Positions 8,676 to 15,120 of a stretch of DNA of 34,111 nt are shown here, piece after piece. Made by a program: the position numbers and the translations under genes. The DNA is from JBJSXF01 sp046086225 (GTDB taxonomy: Bacteria > Actinomycetota > Acidimicrobiia > IMCC26256 > PALSA-610). Where the stretch lies: the NCBI GenBank assembly GCA_046086225.1, contig JBJSXF010000007.1, positions 1 to 34,111 of the forward strand, given 5' to 3'. The notes below the pieces were generated by a model. That model saw nothing but the letters and a program-made list of their open reading frames with translations. It did not search any database and was not told the origin of the DNA. Numbering within the stretch: position 1 is the first letter of the stretch; each line of letters starts with the position of its first letter.

Positions 8676-8727
8676 CCCCTTTCCTCCACTGCGCGCCACA
8701 TTACGCCCTTTCCCTCCACCACGTCAA
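8676..8727 (-). promoter_or_regulatory. dcw operon promoter with possible MraZ operator repeats
   Basis: On the minus strand TTGACG (8727-8722) and TAATGT (8703-8698) are separated by 18 nt, a good vegetative sigma-factor promoter and unusually AT-rich for this window. Two near-identical repeats, GTGGAGGGAAAGGG (8719-8706, inside the spacer) and GTGGAGGAAAGGGG (8689-8676, at the start site), lie 30 bp apart, about three helical turns. MraZ is known to bind short G-rich direct repeats at mraZ promoters, so these are candidate autoregulatory operators. Confidence 0.6.
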
Positions 8728-8843
8728 CCTCTCCCTCCCCTCGGGCCCCACGGATCGACTCCTCCCCCACCGGCGAACCACCGGGTGTCGCCCCCCGAGC
8801 CGGGCGGCCAAGATGGAGTCGTGCCTGCCGGACCGACCGTCGC

Positions 8844-9095
8844 GTGAACCCGATCCGATGCACCCGCTCGGTCGTGGGCAGCCTCGTCGGGGCCCAGAGT
8901 GAGATCCTCCGCCGACTCGGGCTGGTTCCCGCCCCCGACGCCCGGGTCCGCGCCGCGGCCCGGGAGGCCGCGGAGATCGTCGCCGCCGCCGAAGTCGAGG
9001 CCGAGATGATCCGCCGGAACGCCCGCACGACCGCCGAGGGGATCCTCCGACTCGCCGATGAAGACCGCCGCGCCCCACAACGCGACGCCGGCTGA
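8844..9095 (+). CDS. Possible small helical protein (unrecognised)
   Basis: I do not recognise this 83-residue product. It has a short N-terminal segment (VVGSLVGAQSEILRRLGL) and then a long amphipathic Ala/Glu/Arg helix at about residues 35-72 (AREAAEIVAAAEVEAEMIRR), recalling the coiled-coil parts of DivIVA-like or ATP-synthase b-type proteins. The GTG at 8844 is the start giving the longest plausible chain; another GTG is at 8874, and neither has a clear ribosome site. It is divergent from mraZ and convergent with the HNH gene, and its stop codon lies inside a hairpin shared with the HNH stop. It may be a real small gene or a chance frame. Confidence 0.38.
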   Translation: MNPIRCTRSVVGSLVGAQSEILRRLGLVPAPDARVRAAAREAAEIVAAAEVEAEMIRRNARTTAEGILRLADEDRRAPQRDAG

Positions 9096-9116
9096 ACGCC
9101 GCGCCGGTCAGGCCGG
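9088..9116. terminator. Hairpin overlapping two convergent stop codons
   Basis: CCGGCTGA (9088-9095) pairs with TCAGGCCGG (9108-9116) with one bulged G and a 12-nt loop. The TGA of the plus-strand small frame and the TGA of the HNH gene both lie in the stem. No T-tract is present. A bidirectional terminator is inferred. Confidence 0.4.
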
Positions 9117-9617
9117 GATCGCGGCGTCCTCGCGGAGATAGGGCCGCCAGGCGGGCGCGACCCCACCGGCCGCAGCCACCAGCGCCGTGTGCGCGTGGGG
9201 GGCCACCGGAATCCGCCGCGGGTGCATGGCGCACTCGTGCGGCAGCCGGTCCTCCTTCCGGGCATTGCACGGTCGGCACGACGCGACCACGTTCTCCCAC
9301 GAGTGCAGACCACCGCGGGAGCGGGGGACCACGTGATCGAGGTTCTCGGCCGGTCGGCCGCAGTACTGGCAACGGCCACCGTCGCGGGCGAAGACGTTGC
9401 GGCGAGAGAGCGGAGCGGCGGCCCGGTGCGGTACCCGCACGAACTGCACGAGCCGGATCACGCTCGGCACCGGGACCGCCCGACGTTCCGATCGCAGCGT
9501 GCCCGTACCGGGGTGCAGCACCTCGGCCTTGCCGGTCAGCACGAGCACCACGGCTCGCCGAACCGGCACGACGGTGAGCGGCTCGAAGCTCGCGTTGAGG
9601 AGCAGCACCCGGGCCAT
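9108..9617 (-). CDS. HNH endonuclease domain protein
   Basis: The 169-residue protein belongs to the widespread bacterial HNH family with the layout MARVLLLNASFEPLTVVPVRRA, then a basic linker, then a treble-clef HNH fold. The zinc knuckles are Cys83-x2-Cys86 (CQYCG) and Cys114-x2-Cys117 (CRPCN). The catalytic part is LDHVVPRSRGG (Asp94-His95), Asn109 (WENVV) and Lys121. The C-terminus (RIPVAPHAHTALV) resembles the usual tail of this family. It is the last gene of a minus-strand run beginning at the Nudix gene. These proteins are chromosomal and not linked to a methylase here; the physiological substrate is not known to me. Confidence 0.9.
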   Translation of the reverse strand: MARVLLLNASFEPLTVVPVRRAVVLVLTGKAEVLHPGTGTLRSERRAVPVPSVIRLVQFVRVPHRAAAPLSRRNVFARDGGRCQYCGRPAENLDHVVPRSRGGLHSWENVVASCRPCNARKEDRLPHECAMHPRRIPVAPHAHTALVAAAGGVAPAWRPYLREDAAIPA

Positions 9618-9644
9618 GCCGTCACCCCCGGGCGCCGCCGACGG

Positions 9645-9920
9645 TCATCCCCGTCCGCCCCGCCGCCGCGCCCGATCGGTGCCCCGGCACCACTCCAGGT
9701 AGCGCACGATCTCGTCGGGCGTCGGCGCCCCGTCCGGACCCGACGCCGTCTCGATCCGGAAGCGCACGAATGCCGGATCGGGCCGTGGGAGGCGCGGGGG
9801 CACACGCCACCAATCGCGGGGAATCGCCCGGAAGGCCTGACGCACGGCTGTCATCCAGAGGTGGGGTCGGGCGATCACCGCGCCGACGACGTGCCTGCGA
9901 CCGCCCCCCGCCGCGTCCAC
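9645..9920 (-). CDS. Small conserved actinobacterial protein of unknown function
   Basis: A 91-residue soluble protein with no membrane segment. The core WMTAVRQAFRAIPRDWWRVPP, DPAFVRFRIETASG and PDEIVRYLEWCRG is a pattern I associate with short uncharacterised actinobacterial proteins encoded near division or repair genes. The GTG at 9920 follows the DUF3040 stop by 5 nt, and a GTG about 13 codons further in (reading VIARPHLWM) is an equally possible start. The C-terminus is an Arg/Gly tail. The gene precedes HNH with a 27-nt gap, so the two are probably cotranscribed. No function can be assigned. Confidence 0.7.
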   Translation of the reverse strand: MDAAGGGRRHVVGAVIARPHLWMTAVRQAFRAIPRDWWRVPPRLPRPDPAFVRFRIETASGPDGAPTPDEIVRYLEWCRGTDRARRRGGRG

Positions 9921-9925
9921 CGACG

Positions 9926-10303
9926 TCAGGGTTCGTCGCGGCGGAACCGCTCCCGCCAGGAGCGGCCCTGCTCGCCGATCGCACCGCGGAGGTTGCCCCC
10001 GACCCGGCCGCCCGAGAGCGACTGGACCCCGGCCCGCCCCATCGAGCGCGCCTGCCGTTCGATCACGAGCGAGCAGGCGAGCATCACGGCGAAGCCGACG
10101 GCTCCCACCCAGACGCTCGAGGCGAACGTGAGGACGAGAAGGACGAGACCGCCCACGAACCCGAGGGCCGCCCAGCGGATGACCCGGGCCGCGTGCCGGT
10201 AGACGGTGGTCTTGGAGACCTGCTCGGCGAGGGCGGGATCGGAGGCATGGAGGTGCGCCTCGATCTCGCGGAGGATCTTCTGCTCCTCATCGGAGAGCGG
10301 CAT
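9926..10303 (-). CDS. DUF3040 membrane protein
   Basis: A 125-residue protein beginning MPLSDEEQKILREIEAHLHA, the diagnostic N-terminus of actinobacterial DUF3040 proteins. Two adjacent hydrophobic segments follow at about residues 44-62 and 64-82, then a basic Gly/Arg tail. It is probably a small inner-membrane protein with a helical cytoplasmic N-terminus. The ATG at 10303 was chosen because the family starts exactly there; an upstream in-frame extension adds only twelve non-conserved residues. Members are often found near mraZ and dinB in actinobacteria, which matches this position. The role is unknown. Confidence 0.85.
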   Translation of the reverse strand: MPLSDEEQKILREIEAHLHASDPALAEQVSKTTVYRHAARVIRWAALGFVGGLVLLVLTFASSVWVGAVGFAVMLACSLVIERQARSMGRAGVQSLSGGRVGGNLRGAIGEQGRSWRERFRRDEP

Positions 10304-10321
10304 GGGGACATTCTCGCGCGC

Positions 10322-10355
10322 GACCGGGGGCGCGACCAACGCGGTCGCCCGGTCA
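10322..10355 (-). terminator. Imperfect hairpin over the Gfo/Idh stop codon
   Basis: GACCGGG (10322-10328) pairs with CCCGGTC (10348-10354), and GCGACC (10332-10337) pairs with GGTCGC (10343-10348) around a 5-nt loop, giving about 12 bp with a small bulge. The oxidoreductase stop (10353-10355) is in the stem. It may end the dinB-oxidoreductase transcript or partly separate it from the DUF3040 gene. Confidence 0.42.
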
Positions 10356-11402
10356 GGCCCCTTCGGCCGTCACCGGCGTCCCGCCCGCCGCGGCGGAGCG
10401 GTACGCAGCCGCGACGATGCGGTGGGCGGCGAGGGCCTCGTCGGCCGAGGGTGACCCCGGGATCCCGCCCGCCAGGCCGTCGAGGAACGCCTTCGTCGGA
10501 GCGGAGTAGAGGGCGAGGGCCGCCCGGTGCGCAGGCGGGACCCCGAGCCGATCGGTCCAGACCGGTCCCTCCCCGGCCACGACCTCCGTGCCGTCGGCCC
10601 GCTCGACCCGGAGCGGCCCGAGGTTGTCGTCGTCGGTCCAGAGGAGGGCGTCCTCGCAGAAGACTTCCAGCCGGCGGCTCGACTCCCGGGCGGTCACCTG
10701 GTGCCACACGCTCGTGAGCTGAGCCGTGGCCCCACCGGGAAACCGGAACGAGACCGCGGCCACGTCGTCGATGCCCGGATGACCGAACCGGGACTCGACG
10801 GTCGCGTTGACGCGCTCGGGTTCACCGAGCATCCACCGCAGGAGATCGACGTCGTGGATCGAGTGCTCGAGGAGGGTCCCGCCGCCGGCGTGCTCCACCT
10901 CGCCCCGCCAACTCGACCGGTACGTCCCCTGCACCGGAAAGTACTGGTCGTCCCGGAACGCGACCGCGAGCACCCGTCCGTGCTCGCCGCTCGCGATCCG
11001 CCGCCGGAGCTCGACGAAGACCGGAGCGGACCGCAGCACGAGCCCCACCTGATGGGGCACGGCCCGCAGCGCCGCCGCCACCTGCTCGGCCTCGGCCAGG
11101 TCGGTGCCGAGCGGCTTCTCGCAGAAGACGGCCCGACCGCGGTCCGCCGCGAGCTCGGCGAGTGCTCGGTGCCCCGAAGTCCAGGTGCAGATCCACACGA
11201 CGTCGACCGCGTCGACCAGGTCGCCCGGCGTCGCATGGGCCACGGCACCGTAACGGGCCGCGAACCGCTCGGCCCGGGCCGGATCCCGGTCGGCCACGGC
11301 GACGAGCCCCGCGTCGACCAGACCGGCCGCGGCCAGCTCCGTGATGGCGAGGGCGTGCGCGGCACCGATGTGCCCGCACCCCACGAGGCCGACCCGGATC
11401 AT
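10353..11402 (-). CDS. Gfo/Idh/MocA family NAD(P)-dependent oxidoreductase
   Basis: A 349-residue sugar or inositol dehydrogenase-type protein. It has an N-terminal Rossmann fold with GLVGCGHIGAAHA (about residues 5-17), acidic ADRDP at the end of beta-2, the family EKP motif at 95-97 (CEKPLGTD), and the C-terminal domain with GGGTLLEHSIHDVDLLRWM (His183 in the likely catalytic position). Substrate cannot be told from sequence. The ATG at 11402 overlaps the dinB stop (ATGA), so it is translationally coupled to a repair polymerase, an odd pairing with no obvious metabolic partner nearby. Confidence 0.9.
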   Translation of the reverse strand: MIRVGLVGCGHIGAAHALAITELAAAGLVDAGLVAVADRDPARAERFAARYGAVAHATPGDLVDAVDVVWICTWTSGHRALAELAADRGRAVFCEKPLGTDLAEAEQVAAALRAVPHQVGLVLRSAPVFVELRRRIASGEHGRVLAVAFRDDQYFPVQGTYRSSWRGEVEHAGGGTLLEHSIHDVDLLRWMLGEPERVNATVESRFGHPGIDDVAAVSFRFPGGATAQLTSVWHQVTARESSRRLEVFCEDALLWTDDDNLGPLRVERADGTEVVAGEGPVWTDRLGVPPAHRAALALYSAPTKAFLDGLAGGIPGSPSADEALAAHRIVAAAYRSAAAGGTPVTAEGA

Positions 11403-12607
11403 CGTCGCGCCTCCCCTCCGGGCTCGAGGAGCCCGGCGGGCCGAACCGCATCGGAGCCGTAGCGCGCCCGCACGCGATCGACCGCTCGGTCGAGCGTGCC
11501 CCGCCGCTCGGTCGCGGCGCGCCGGGCCGACACCTCGTCGACGAAGAGCTCGGTCTGCACTGCACCGGCCCCCTCGACGAGATTCGTCACCGAGATCCCG
11601 AGCAGCCGGATGCCCCGGGCGGGGTCGAACCCGTCGAGCAGATCGCGGGCTGCGTCGAGCACCACGCCGGTCACCGCCGTCGGCTCGGCCAGGGTGCGCG
11701 AGCGGGTTCGGGTCTCGAAGTCGGGGAAGCGAACCTTCAGGGTGAGCGTGCGGGCCGAGCATCCGGCCGCCCGGAGCCGGGCCGCGACGCGGTCGGCGAG
11801 GCGCAGCAGCTCGCGATCGCATTCGGCGCGGGTCGTGAGATCGTCGGCGAAGGTCTCCTCGGCGCCGATCGACTTCACGGCCGAGCCGGGCACGACCGGG
11901 CGGGGATCGTCGTTTCGGGCCAGCGCCACCAGGTGGTCGGCGAGACCGGGACCGAGCGTCGGGGAGAGCGCGGCGACCCCGATCCGGTCGAGGTCACCGA
12001 TCGTCCGCACGCCGAGCCGCTCGAGCCGCTCGAGGGTCGCCGGCCCCACCCCCCAGCACCGTGACACGGGGAGCGGCGCCAGGAACGCCACGGCTTCGTC
12101 GGCCGCCACCGCGAGCAGTCCGTCGGGTTTGGCCAGATCGCTCGCCAGCTTGGCGAGGAACTTCGTCGACGCGACACCGACCGACGCCACGAGTCCGGTC
12201 CCCTCGCGGATCGCCGCGCGCAGACGGGTCGCGACCTCCACCGGGGACCCCACCCGACGCCGGGCCCCCGAGACGTCCAGGAACGCCTCGTCGATCGAGA
12301 GCTGCTCGACGAGCGGCGAGAACGTGCCGACGATGCCCATCACCGTCCGGCTCACCTCGCGGTAGCGAGCCGGCCGCGGCGACCGGAACTCGGCCCCGGG
12401 ACAGGCCCGACGAGCGGCCGCCACCGGCATCGCCGAACGCACGCCGAAGGGCCGAGCCTCGTAGCTCGCGGCGCTCACGACGCCGCGCGGGCCGAGGCCG
12501 CCGACCACGACCGGCCGACCGCGCAGAGTCGGATCGTCGAGCTGCTCGACCGACGCGAAGAACGCGTAGAGGTCGATGTGGAGGATGGCGCGCTCAGCCG
12601 TCGACAC
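11399..12607 (-). CDS. dinB: DinB, DNA polymerase IV (Y-family translesion polymerase)
   Basis: Error-prone translesion DNA polymerase of 402 residues. The palm begins ILHIDLYAFFASVEQ: Asp12 is the metal ligand, Phe17 is at the steric-gate position, and Tyr14 replaces the Asp usual in DMDAFF. The catalytic SIDEAFLDV supplies Asp106-Glu107. Helix-hairpin-helix motifs (GVGPATLERLERLGVRTIGDL) and the little-finger domain follow. A beta-clamp-binding QTELF sits at about 351-355. The GTG at 12607 has GGAGG 9 nt upstream and overlaps the Nudix 3' end by 14 nt. Retention of all three acidic metal ligands argues for an active DinB rather than an ImuB-type inactive relative. Confidence 0.94.
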   Translation of the reverse strand: MSTAERAILHIDLYAFFASVEQLDDPTLRGRPVVVGGLGPRGVVSAASYEARPFGVRSAMPVAAARRACPGAEFRSPRPARYREVSRTVMGIVGTFSPLVEQLSIDEAFLDVSGARRRVGSPVEVATRLRAAIREGTGLVASVGVASTKFLAKLASDLAKPDGLLAVAADEAVAFLAPLPVSRCWGVGPATLERLERLGVRTIGDLDRIGVAALSPTLGPGLADHLVALARNDDPRPVVPGSAVKSIGAEETFADDLTTRAECDRELLRLADRVAARLRAAGCSARTLTLKVRFPDFETRTRSRTLAEPTAVTGVVLDAARDLLDGFDPARGIRLLGISVTNLVEGAGAVQTELFVDEVSARRAATERRGTLDRAVDRVRARYGSDAVRPAGLLEPGGEARR

Positions 12608-13118
12608 CGGCCGGACCCTCCGTGCGCACGACGCGGAGGTCGGACCGGGAGGCGCCGTGCACCTCGTACCGGAACTCGACCCCCGCCCCCGGCGCCCAGC
12701 GATCGCGCAGCCACGCGCCGAGCGGCTCGCTCGCCCACGGCGCGCCGGAGGCGAGCAGCTCACCACAGCGATCCGGGGGCACGAACGCCGCTTCGACCAC
12801 GATCCCGTCGGGATCCTCGATGCGCAACGCACCCGAGAACGCGACCGCCAGATGCACCTCGCAACGCATGAGCCAGCCCATCCCCGGCGCGTGAGCCTCG
12901 ACCGCGTAGAGCGGCCCGGTCCACTCGTGCACGACGAAGCCGGTCTCCTCGGCCACCTCGCGGGTGAGGCCGCTCAGGAGGTCGGGGTCCTCGGGATCGA
13001 TCACGCCCCCCGGCGTGCTCCAGTCCTCCGAGCCGCTCGGACGACGGTTTCGGACGAGCAGCACGCCATCGGCGATCTCGATCAGCGCGCCGGCCACGGT
13101 CCACTCGCGCAGGGCCAT
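12594..13118 (-). CDS. Nudix hydrolase
   Basis: A 174-residue member of the Nudix pyrophosphohydrolase superfamily. The Nudix box reads GGVIDPEDPDLLSGLTREVAEETGF (about residues 37-61), with Arg53, Glu54, Glu57 and Glu58 as expected catalytic or metal-binding residues; the loop between G and RE is a few residues longer than in MutT. The C-terminal half (WLRDRWAPG, RYEVHGASRS) is not diagnostic. The ATG at 13118 lies 7 nt behind a TAGTCT box, suggesting a leaderless transcript. It heads the run into dinB, so a role in cleaning damaged nucleotides is possible, but the substrate is unknown. Confidence 0.88.
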   Translation of the reverse strand: MALREWTVAGALIEIADGVLLVRNRRPSGSEDWSTPGGVIDPEDPDLLSGLTREVAEETGFVVHEWTGPLYAVEAHAPGMGWLMRCEVHLAVAFSGALRIEDPDGIVVEAAFVPPDRCGELLASGAPWASEPLGAWLRDRWAPGAGVEFRYEVHGASRSDLRVVRTEGPAGVDG

Positions 13119-13125
13119 CGGGGAG

Positions 13126-13135
13126 AGACTACGTT
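13126..13135. promoter_or_regulatory. Overlapping divergent -10 elements for the Nudix and membrane-protein genes
   Basis: The ten bases AGACTACGTT hold TACGTT on the plus strand (13130-13135, 8 nt before the GTG at 13144) and TAGTCT on the minus strand (13131-13126, 7 nt before the ATG at 13118). They share the base pairs at 13130-13131, so both genes appear to be driven leaderlessly from one 25-bp spacer. Confidence 0.55.
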
Positions 13136-13143
13136 CGGCACCG

Positions 13144-13476
13144 GTGAACCCGCCCGAGCACCCGAACCTCCCGCGCCGGGGACTCCTGGCCCTCTCCTTC
13201 CTCGGCATCGCCTGCGCGGGCGTGCTCGGCGGAACCATCGGCTACGGCCTCGTCGGCGTCTCCTGCTCCGATGCGCCGACCCGGGCCGAGCGCCTGCTCA
13301 CCGAGACGGTCCCCGGCTTCATCGCCGGCGGAGGGACCTGCGCCCGTTCCGCACTCGTCGTGGCCGTCGTCGCCACCGTGCTGTCGGCGGTCGGGGCCGG
13401 CATCGTCGCGGTCCTGCTCCTGCGGTCGCAGTCGGAGTGGCGGAGCCACTCCCCCCGCCCCTCGGGTGGTCGCTGA
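13144..13476 (+). CDS. Small two-segment membrane protein (unrecognised)
   Basis: A 110-residue protein that I cannot assign to a named family. It has a short N-terminus, a first hydrophobic segment at about residues 13-35 (LLALSFLGIACAGVLGG), an external loop of about 33 residues with two cysteines (Cys41 and Cys66), a second segment at about 69-93 (LVVAVVATVLSAVGAGIVAV), and a basic, Ser/Pro-rich tail. The two loop cysteines could form a disulphide. The GTG at 13144 sits 8 nt after a TACGTT box and 25 nt from the divergent Nudix start. The stop lies inside a perfect hairpin shared with the convergent PIG-L gene. Confidence 0.62.
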   Translation: MNPPEHPNLPRRGLLALSFLGIACAGVLGGTIGYGLVGVSCSDAPTRAERLLTETVPGFIAGGGTCARSALVVAVVATVLSAVGAGIVAVLLLRSQSEWRSHSPRPSGGR

Positions 13477-13494
13477 GGGCGTCGGCGCCCTCAG
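13473..13494. terminator. Perfect bidirectional hairpin over convergent stop codons
   Basis: CTGAGGGCG (13473-13481) and CGCCCTCAG (13486-13494) form a perfect 9-bp stem around TCGG. The TGA of the membrane-protein gene (13474-13476) and the TGA of the PIG-L gene (13493-13491) are in opposite arms. There is no T-run, as is common in actinobacterial terminators. Confidence 0.65.
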
Positions 13495-14204
13495 GCCAGC
13501 ACGACCCGCCGGAACGCCTCGGCGCACCGGATCCCGGCCGGCCGGCCCGCATCGGCGGCGGCGTCCCGGAGGAAGTCGCCGAGGAACTCCCCGGCATCGG
13601 CTACCTGGCTCCGGTGACGGAACACCGCCTCGATCTTCCGATCGATCGTGGCCCCGATGTCGACCCAGCGGTTCGGCTCCCGCGTGCCCGAAAGCCAGAT
13701 CTCGCCCACCTGGTGCGGCTCGAGGCCCTCGTGCCGCAGCTCGGCGAAGTAGTGGGGGTTGGCCGCGGCCGGCGCCACCGCATCGAGGGTTGCCCACCCC
13801 GTGATCCGGTGGTCGCGGTGGTTCACGTAGCCGTCGCCGAGGAAGACGGACGTCGGATCCGGACAGCAGACCACATCGGGTCGGAGCGTGCGCACCAAGC
13901 GGACGATCTCGAGCCGCAAGGCCCGGTCGTCGACGAGGTCGCCGTCCGAATGATCGAGATGAATCGTCGACGCGACACCGAGCACCGCAGCCGCCGCCGC
14001 CGCCTCGGTGACGCGTCGGGCGGCGAGCGCCCCGGTGTCGGCATCAGGGTCGTCGGTGCCCTTGTCGCCGCGGGTCGTGATCACCACGTGCACCGCAGCA
14101 CCCTCATCGCTCCAGCGGGCGAGGGTTCCGCCGGCGGAAACCTCGGGATCGTCGGGATGCGCGTAGACAGCGAGCACGCAGCGGGGACCGCCGCTTCCGG
14201 TCAC
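13491..14204 (-). CDS. PIG-L / LmbE family N-acetyl sugar deacetylase
   Basis: A 237-residue zinc-dependent deacetylase. The family motif AHPDDPE (residues 15-21) gives the zinc ligands His16 and Asp19 and the catalytic Asp18. The second zinc His is in GYVNHRDHR (His129 or His132). Family members include MshB and Mca of mycothiol metabolism and GlcNAc-PI deacetylases. WLSGTREPNRWVDI and KIEAVFRHRSQ in the C-terminal half resemble Mca/MshB-like enzymes, but I cannot fix the substrate. The GTG at 14204 has a GGGGGGACG ribosome site and follows the tesB stop by 10 nt, so the two form an operon. Confidence 0.88.
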   Translation of the reverse strand: MTGSGGPRCVLAVYAHPDDPEVSAGGTLARWSDEGAAVHVVITTRGDKGTDDPDADTGALAARRVTEAAAAAAVLGVASTIHLDHSDGDLVDDRALRLEIVRLVRTLRPDVVCCPDPTSVFLGDGYVNHRDHRITGWATLDAVAPAAANPHYFAELRHEGLEPHQVGEIWLSGTREPNRWVDIGATIDRKIEAVFRHRSQVADAGEFLGDFLRDAAADAGRPAGIRCAEAFRRVVLA

Positions 14205-14214
14205 CGTCCCCCCG

Positions 14215-15099
14215 TCACTGCTCGCGCCAGTCGGCGGAGACGGGCCGGATCAGCCCCTCCTGGATGACCATGACGCCGAGCTGCCCGTCGAGCGTGTAGA
14301 TGAAGCCCTCGCCGAGCCCCCGCGCCCCGACCGCCGAAGGGCTCTTCTGGTGGTAGAGGAGCCACTCGTCGGCCCGGAACGGACGGTGGAACCACATGGC
14401 GTGGTCGAGGCTCGCCATCTGGAAGCGATCGTCGTCCCACGACCGGGCGTGGGCGAGCACCGCGGTGTCGAGCAGGGTGAGATCGGACGCGTAGGCCACG
14501 ACGCACGCGTGGAGGAGCGGATCGTCGGGCAGCGCGCCGTCGGCCCGGAACCAGACGAGCTGCTCCGCCTCGCGCCGGCCCGGTTCGGGATCGAGCCAGC
14601 GGGGCGGCCGCGACGACCGGGTGTCGATCGGCCGGTCGCGCTTGATCCACTCGACGAAGTCCGCCGGGAACTCCGCCAGGTGGGGCTCGAGCCGCTCCCG
14701 GATCGTGGGCAGCGAATCGGGGTCGGGCGCGTCGGGCATCGGGTACTGATGCTCGGGGCCCTCCTCCACCACCTGGAACGAAGCCTGGAGGTTGAAGATC
14801 GCCCGTCCGTGCTGGACGGCGACGACCCGGCGGGTCGTGAAGCTGCGCCCGTCGCGGATGCGATCGACCTCGTAGACGATCGGCACCCGGGGATCGCCCG
14901 GCCGGAGGAAGTAGGCGTGGAGCGAGTGGACGGGTCGATCGGCATCGACGGTGCGTCCGGCGGCGACGAGCGCCTGCGAGGCCACCTGCCCACCGAAGAC
15001 GCGCTGGCGGTCCTCCTCCGGACTCACCCCGCGGAACAGGTGCACCTCGAGCTGCTCGAGCTCGAGTATGGCGATGAGGTCCTCGACGGCGGTTCCCAC
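14215..15099 (-). CDS. tesB: TesB, acyl-CoA thioesterase II
   Basis: A 294-residue double-hotdog thioesterase that hydrolyses acyl-CoA to free acid and CoA. The N-terminal hotdog has FGGQVASQAL (about 35-44) and VHSLHAYFLRPGDP (about 57-70), and the C-terminal one has SDLTLLD and SLDHAMWFHRPF (about 230-241). Relative to the E. coli TesB triad Asp204/Thr228/Gln278, the aligned residues are Asp206, Ser230 and Gln280, so Ser replaces Thr. The GTG at 15099 is 8 nt after a TAGATT box and 21 nt after the pfp stop, suggesting its own leaderless promoter. It is probably part of fatty acyl or steroid acyl-CoA turnover. Confidence 0.92.
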   Translation of the reverse strand: MGTAVEDLIAILELEQLEVHLFRGVSPEEDRQRVFGGQVASQALVAAGRTVDADRPVHSLHAYFLRPGDPRVPIVYEVDRIRDGRSFTTRRVVAVQHGRAIFNLQASFQVVEEGPEHQYPMPDAPDPDSLPTIRERLEPHLAEFPADFVEWIKRDRPIDTRSSRPPRWLDPEPGRREAEQLVWFRADGALPDDPLLHACVVAYASDLTLLDTAVLAHARSWDDDRFQMASLDHAMWFHRPFRADEWLLYHQKSPSAVGARGLGEGFIYTLDGQLGVMVIQEGLIRPVSADWREQ

Positions 15100-15107
15100 T
15101 CCGGGGG

Positions 15108-15113
15108 AATCTA
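15108..15113 (-). promoter_or_regulatory. Putative leaderless -10 box of tesB
   Basis: Minus-strand TAGATT lies 8 nt before the GTG start at 15099. This places the transcription start at or next to the initiation codon. Confidence 0.45.
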
Positions 15114-15120
15114 CCGACGG

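Noticed and set aside
12576..14267. Long plus-strand frame opposite Nudix and PIG-L
   Set aside because: It overlaps genes with intact catalytic motifs on the other strand and shows no domain of its own.
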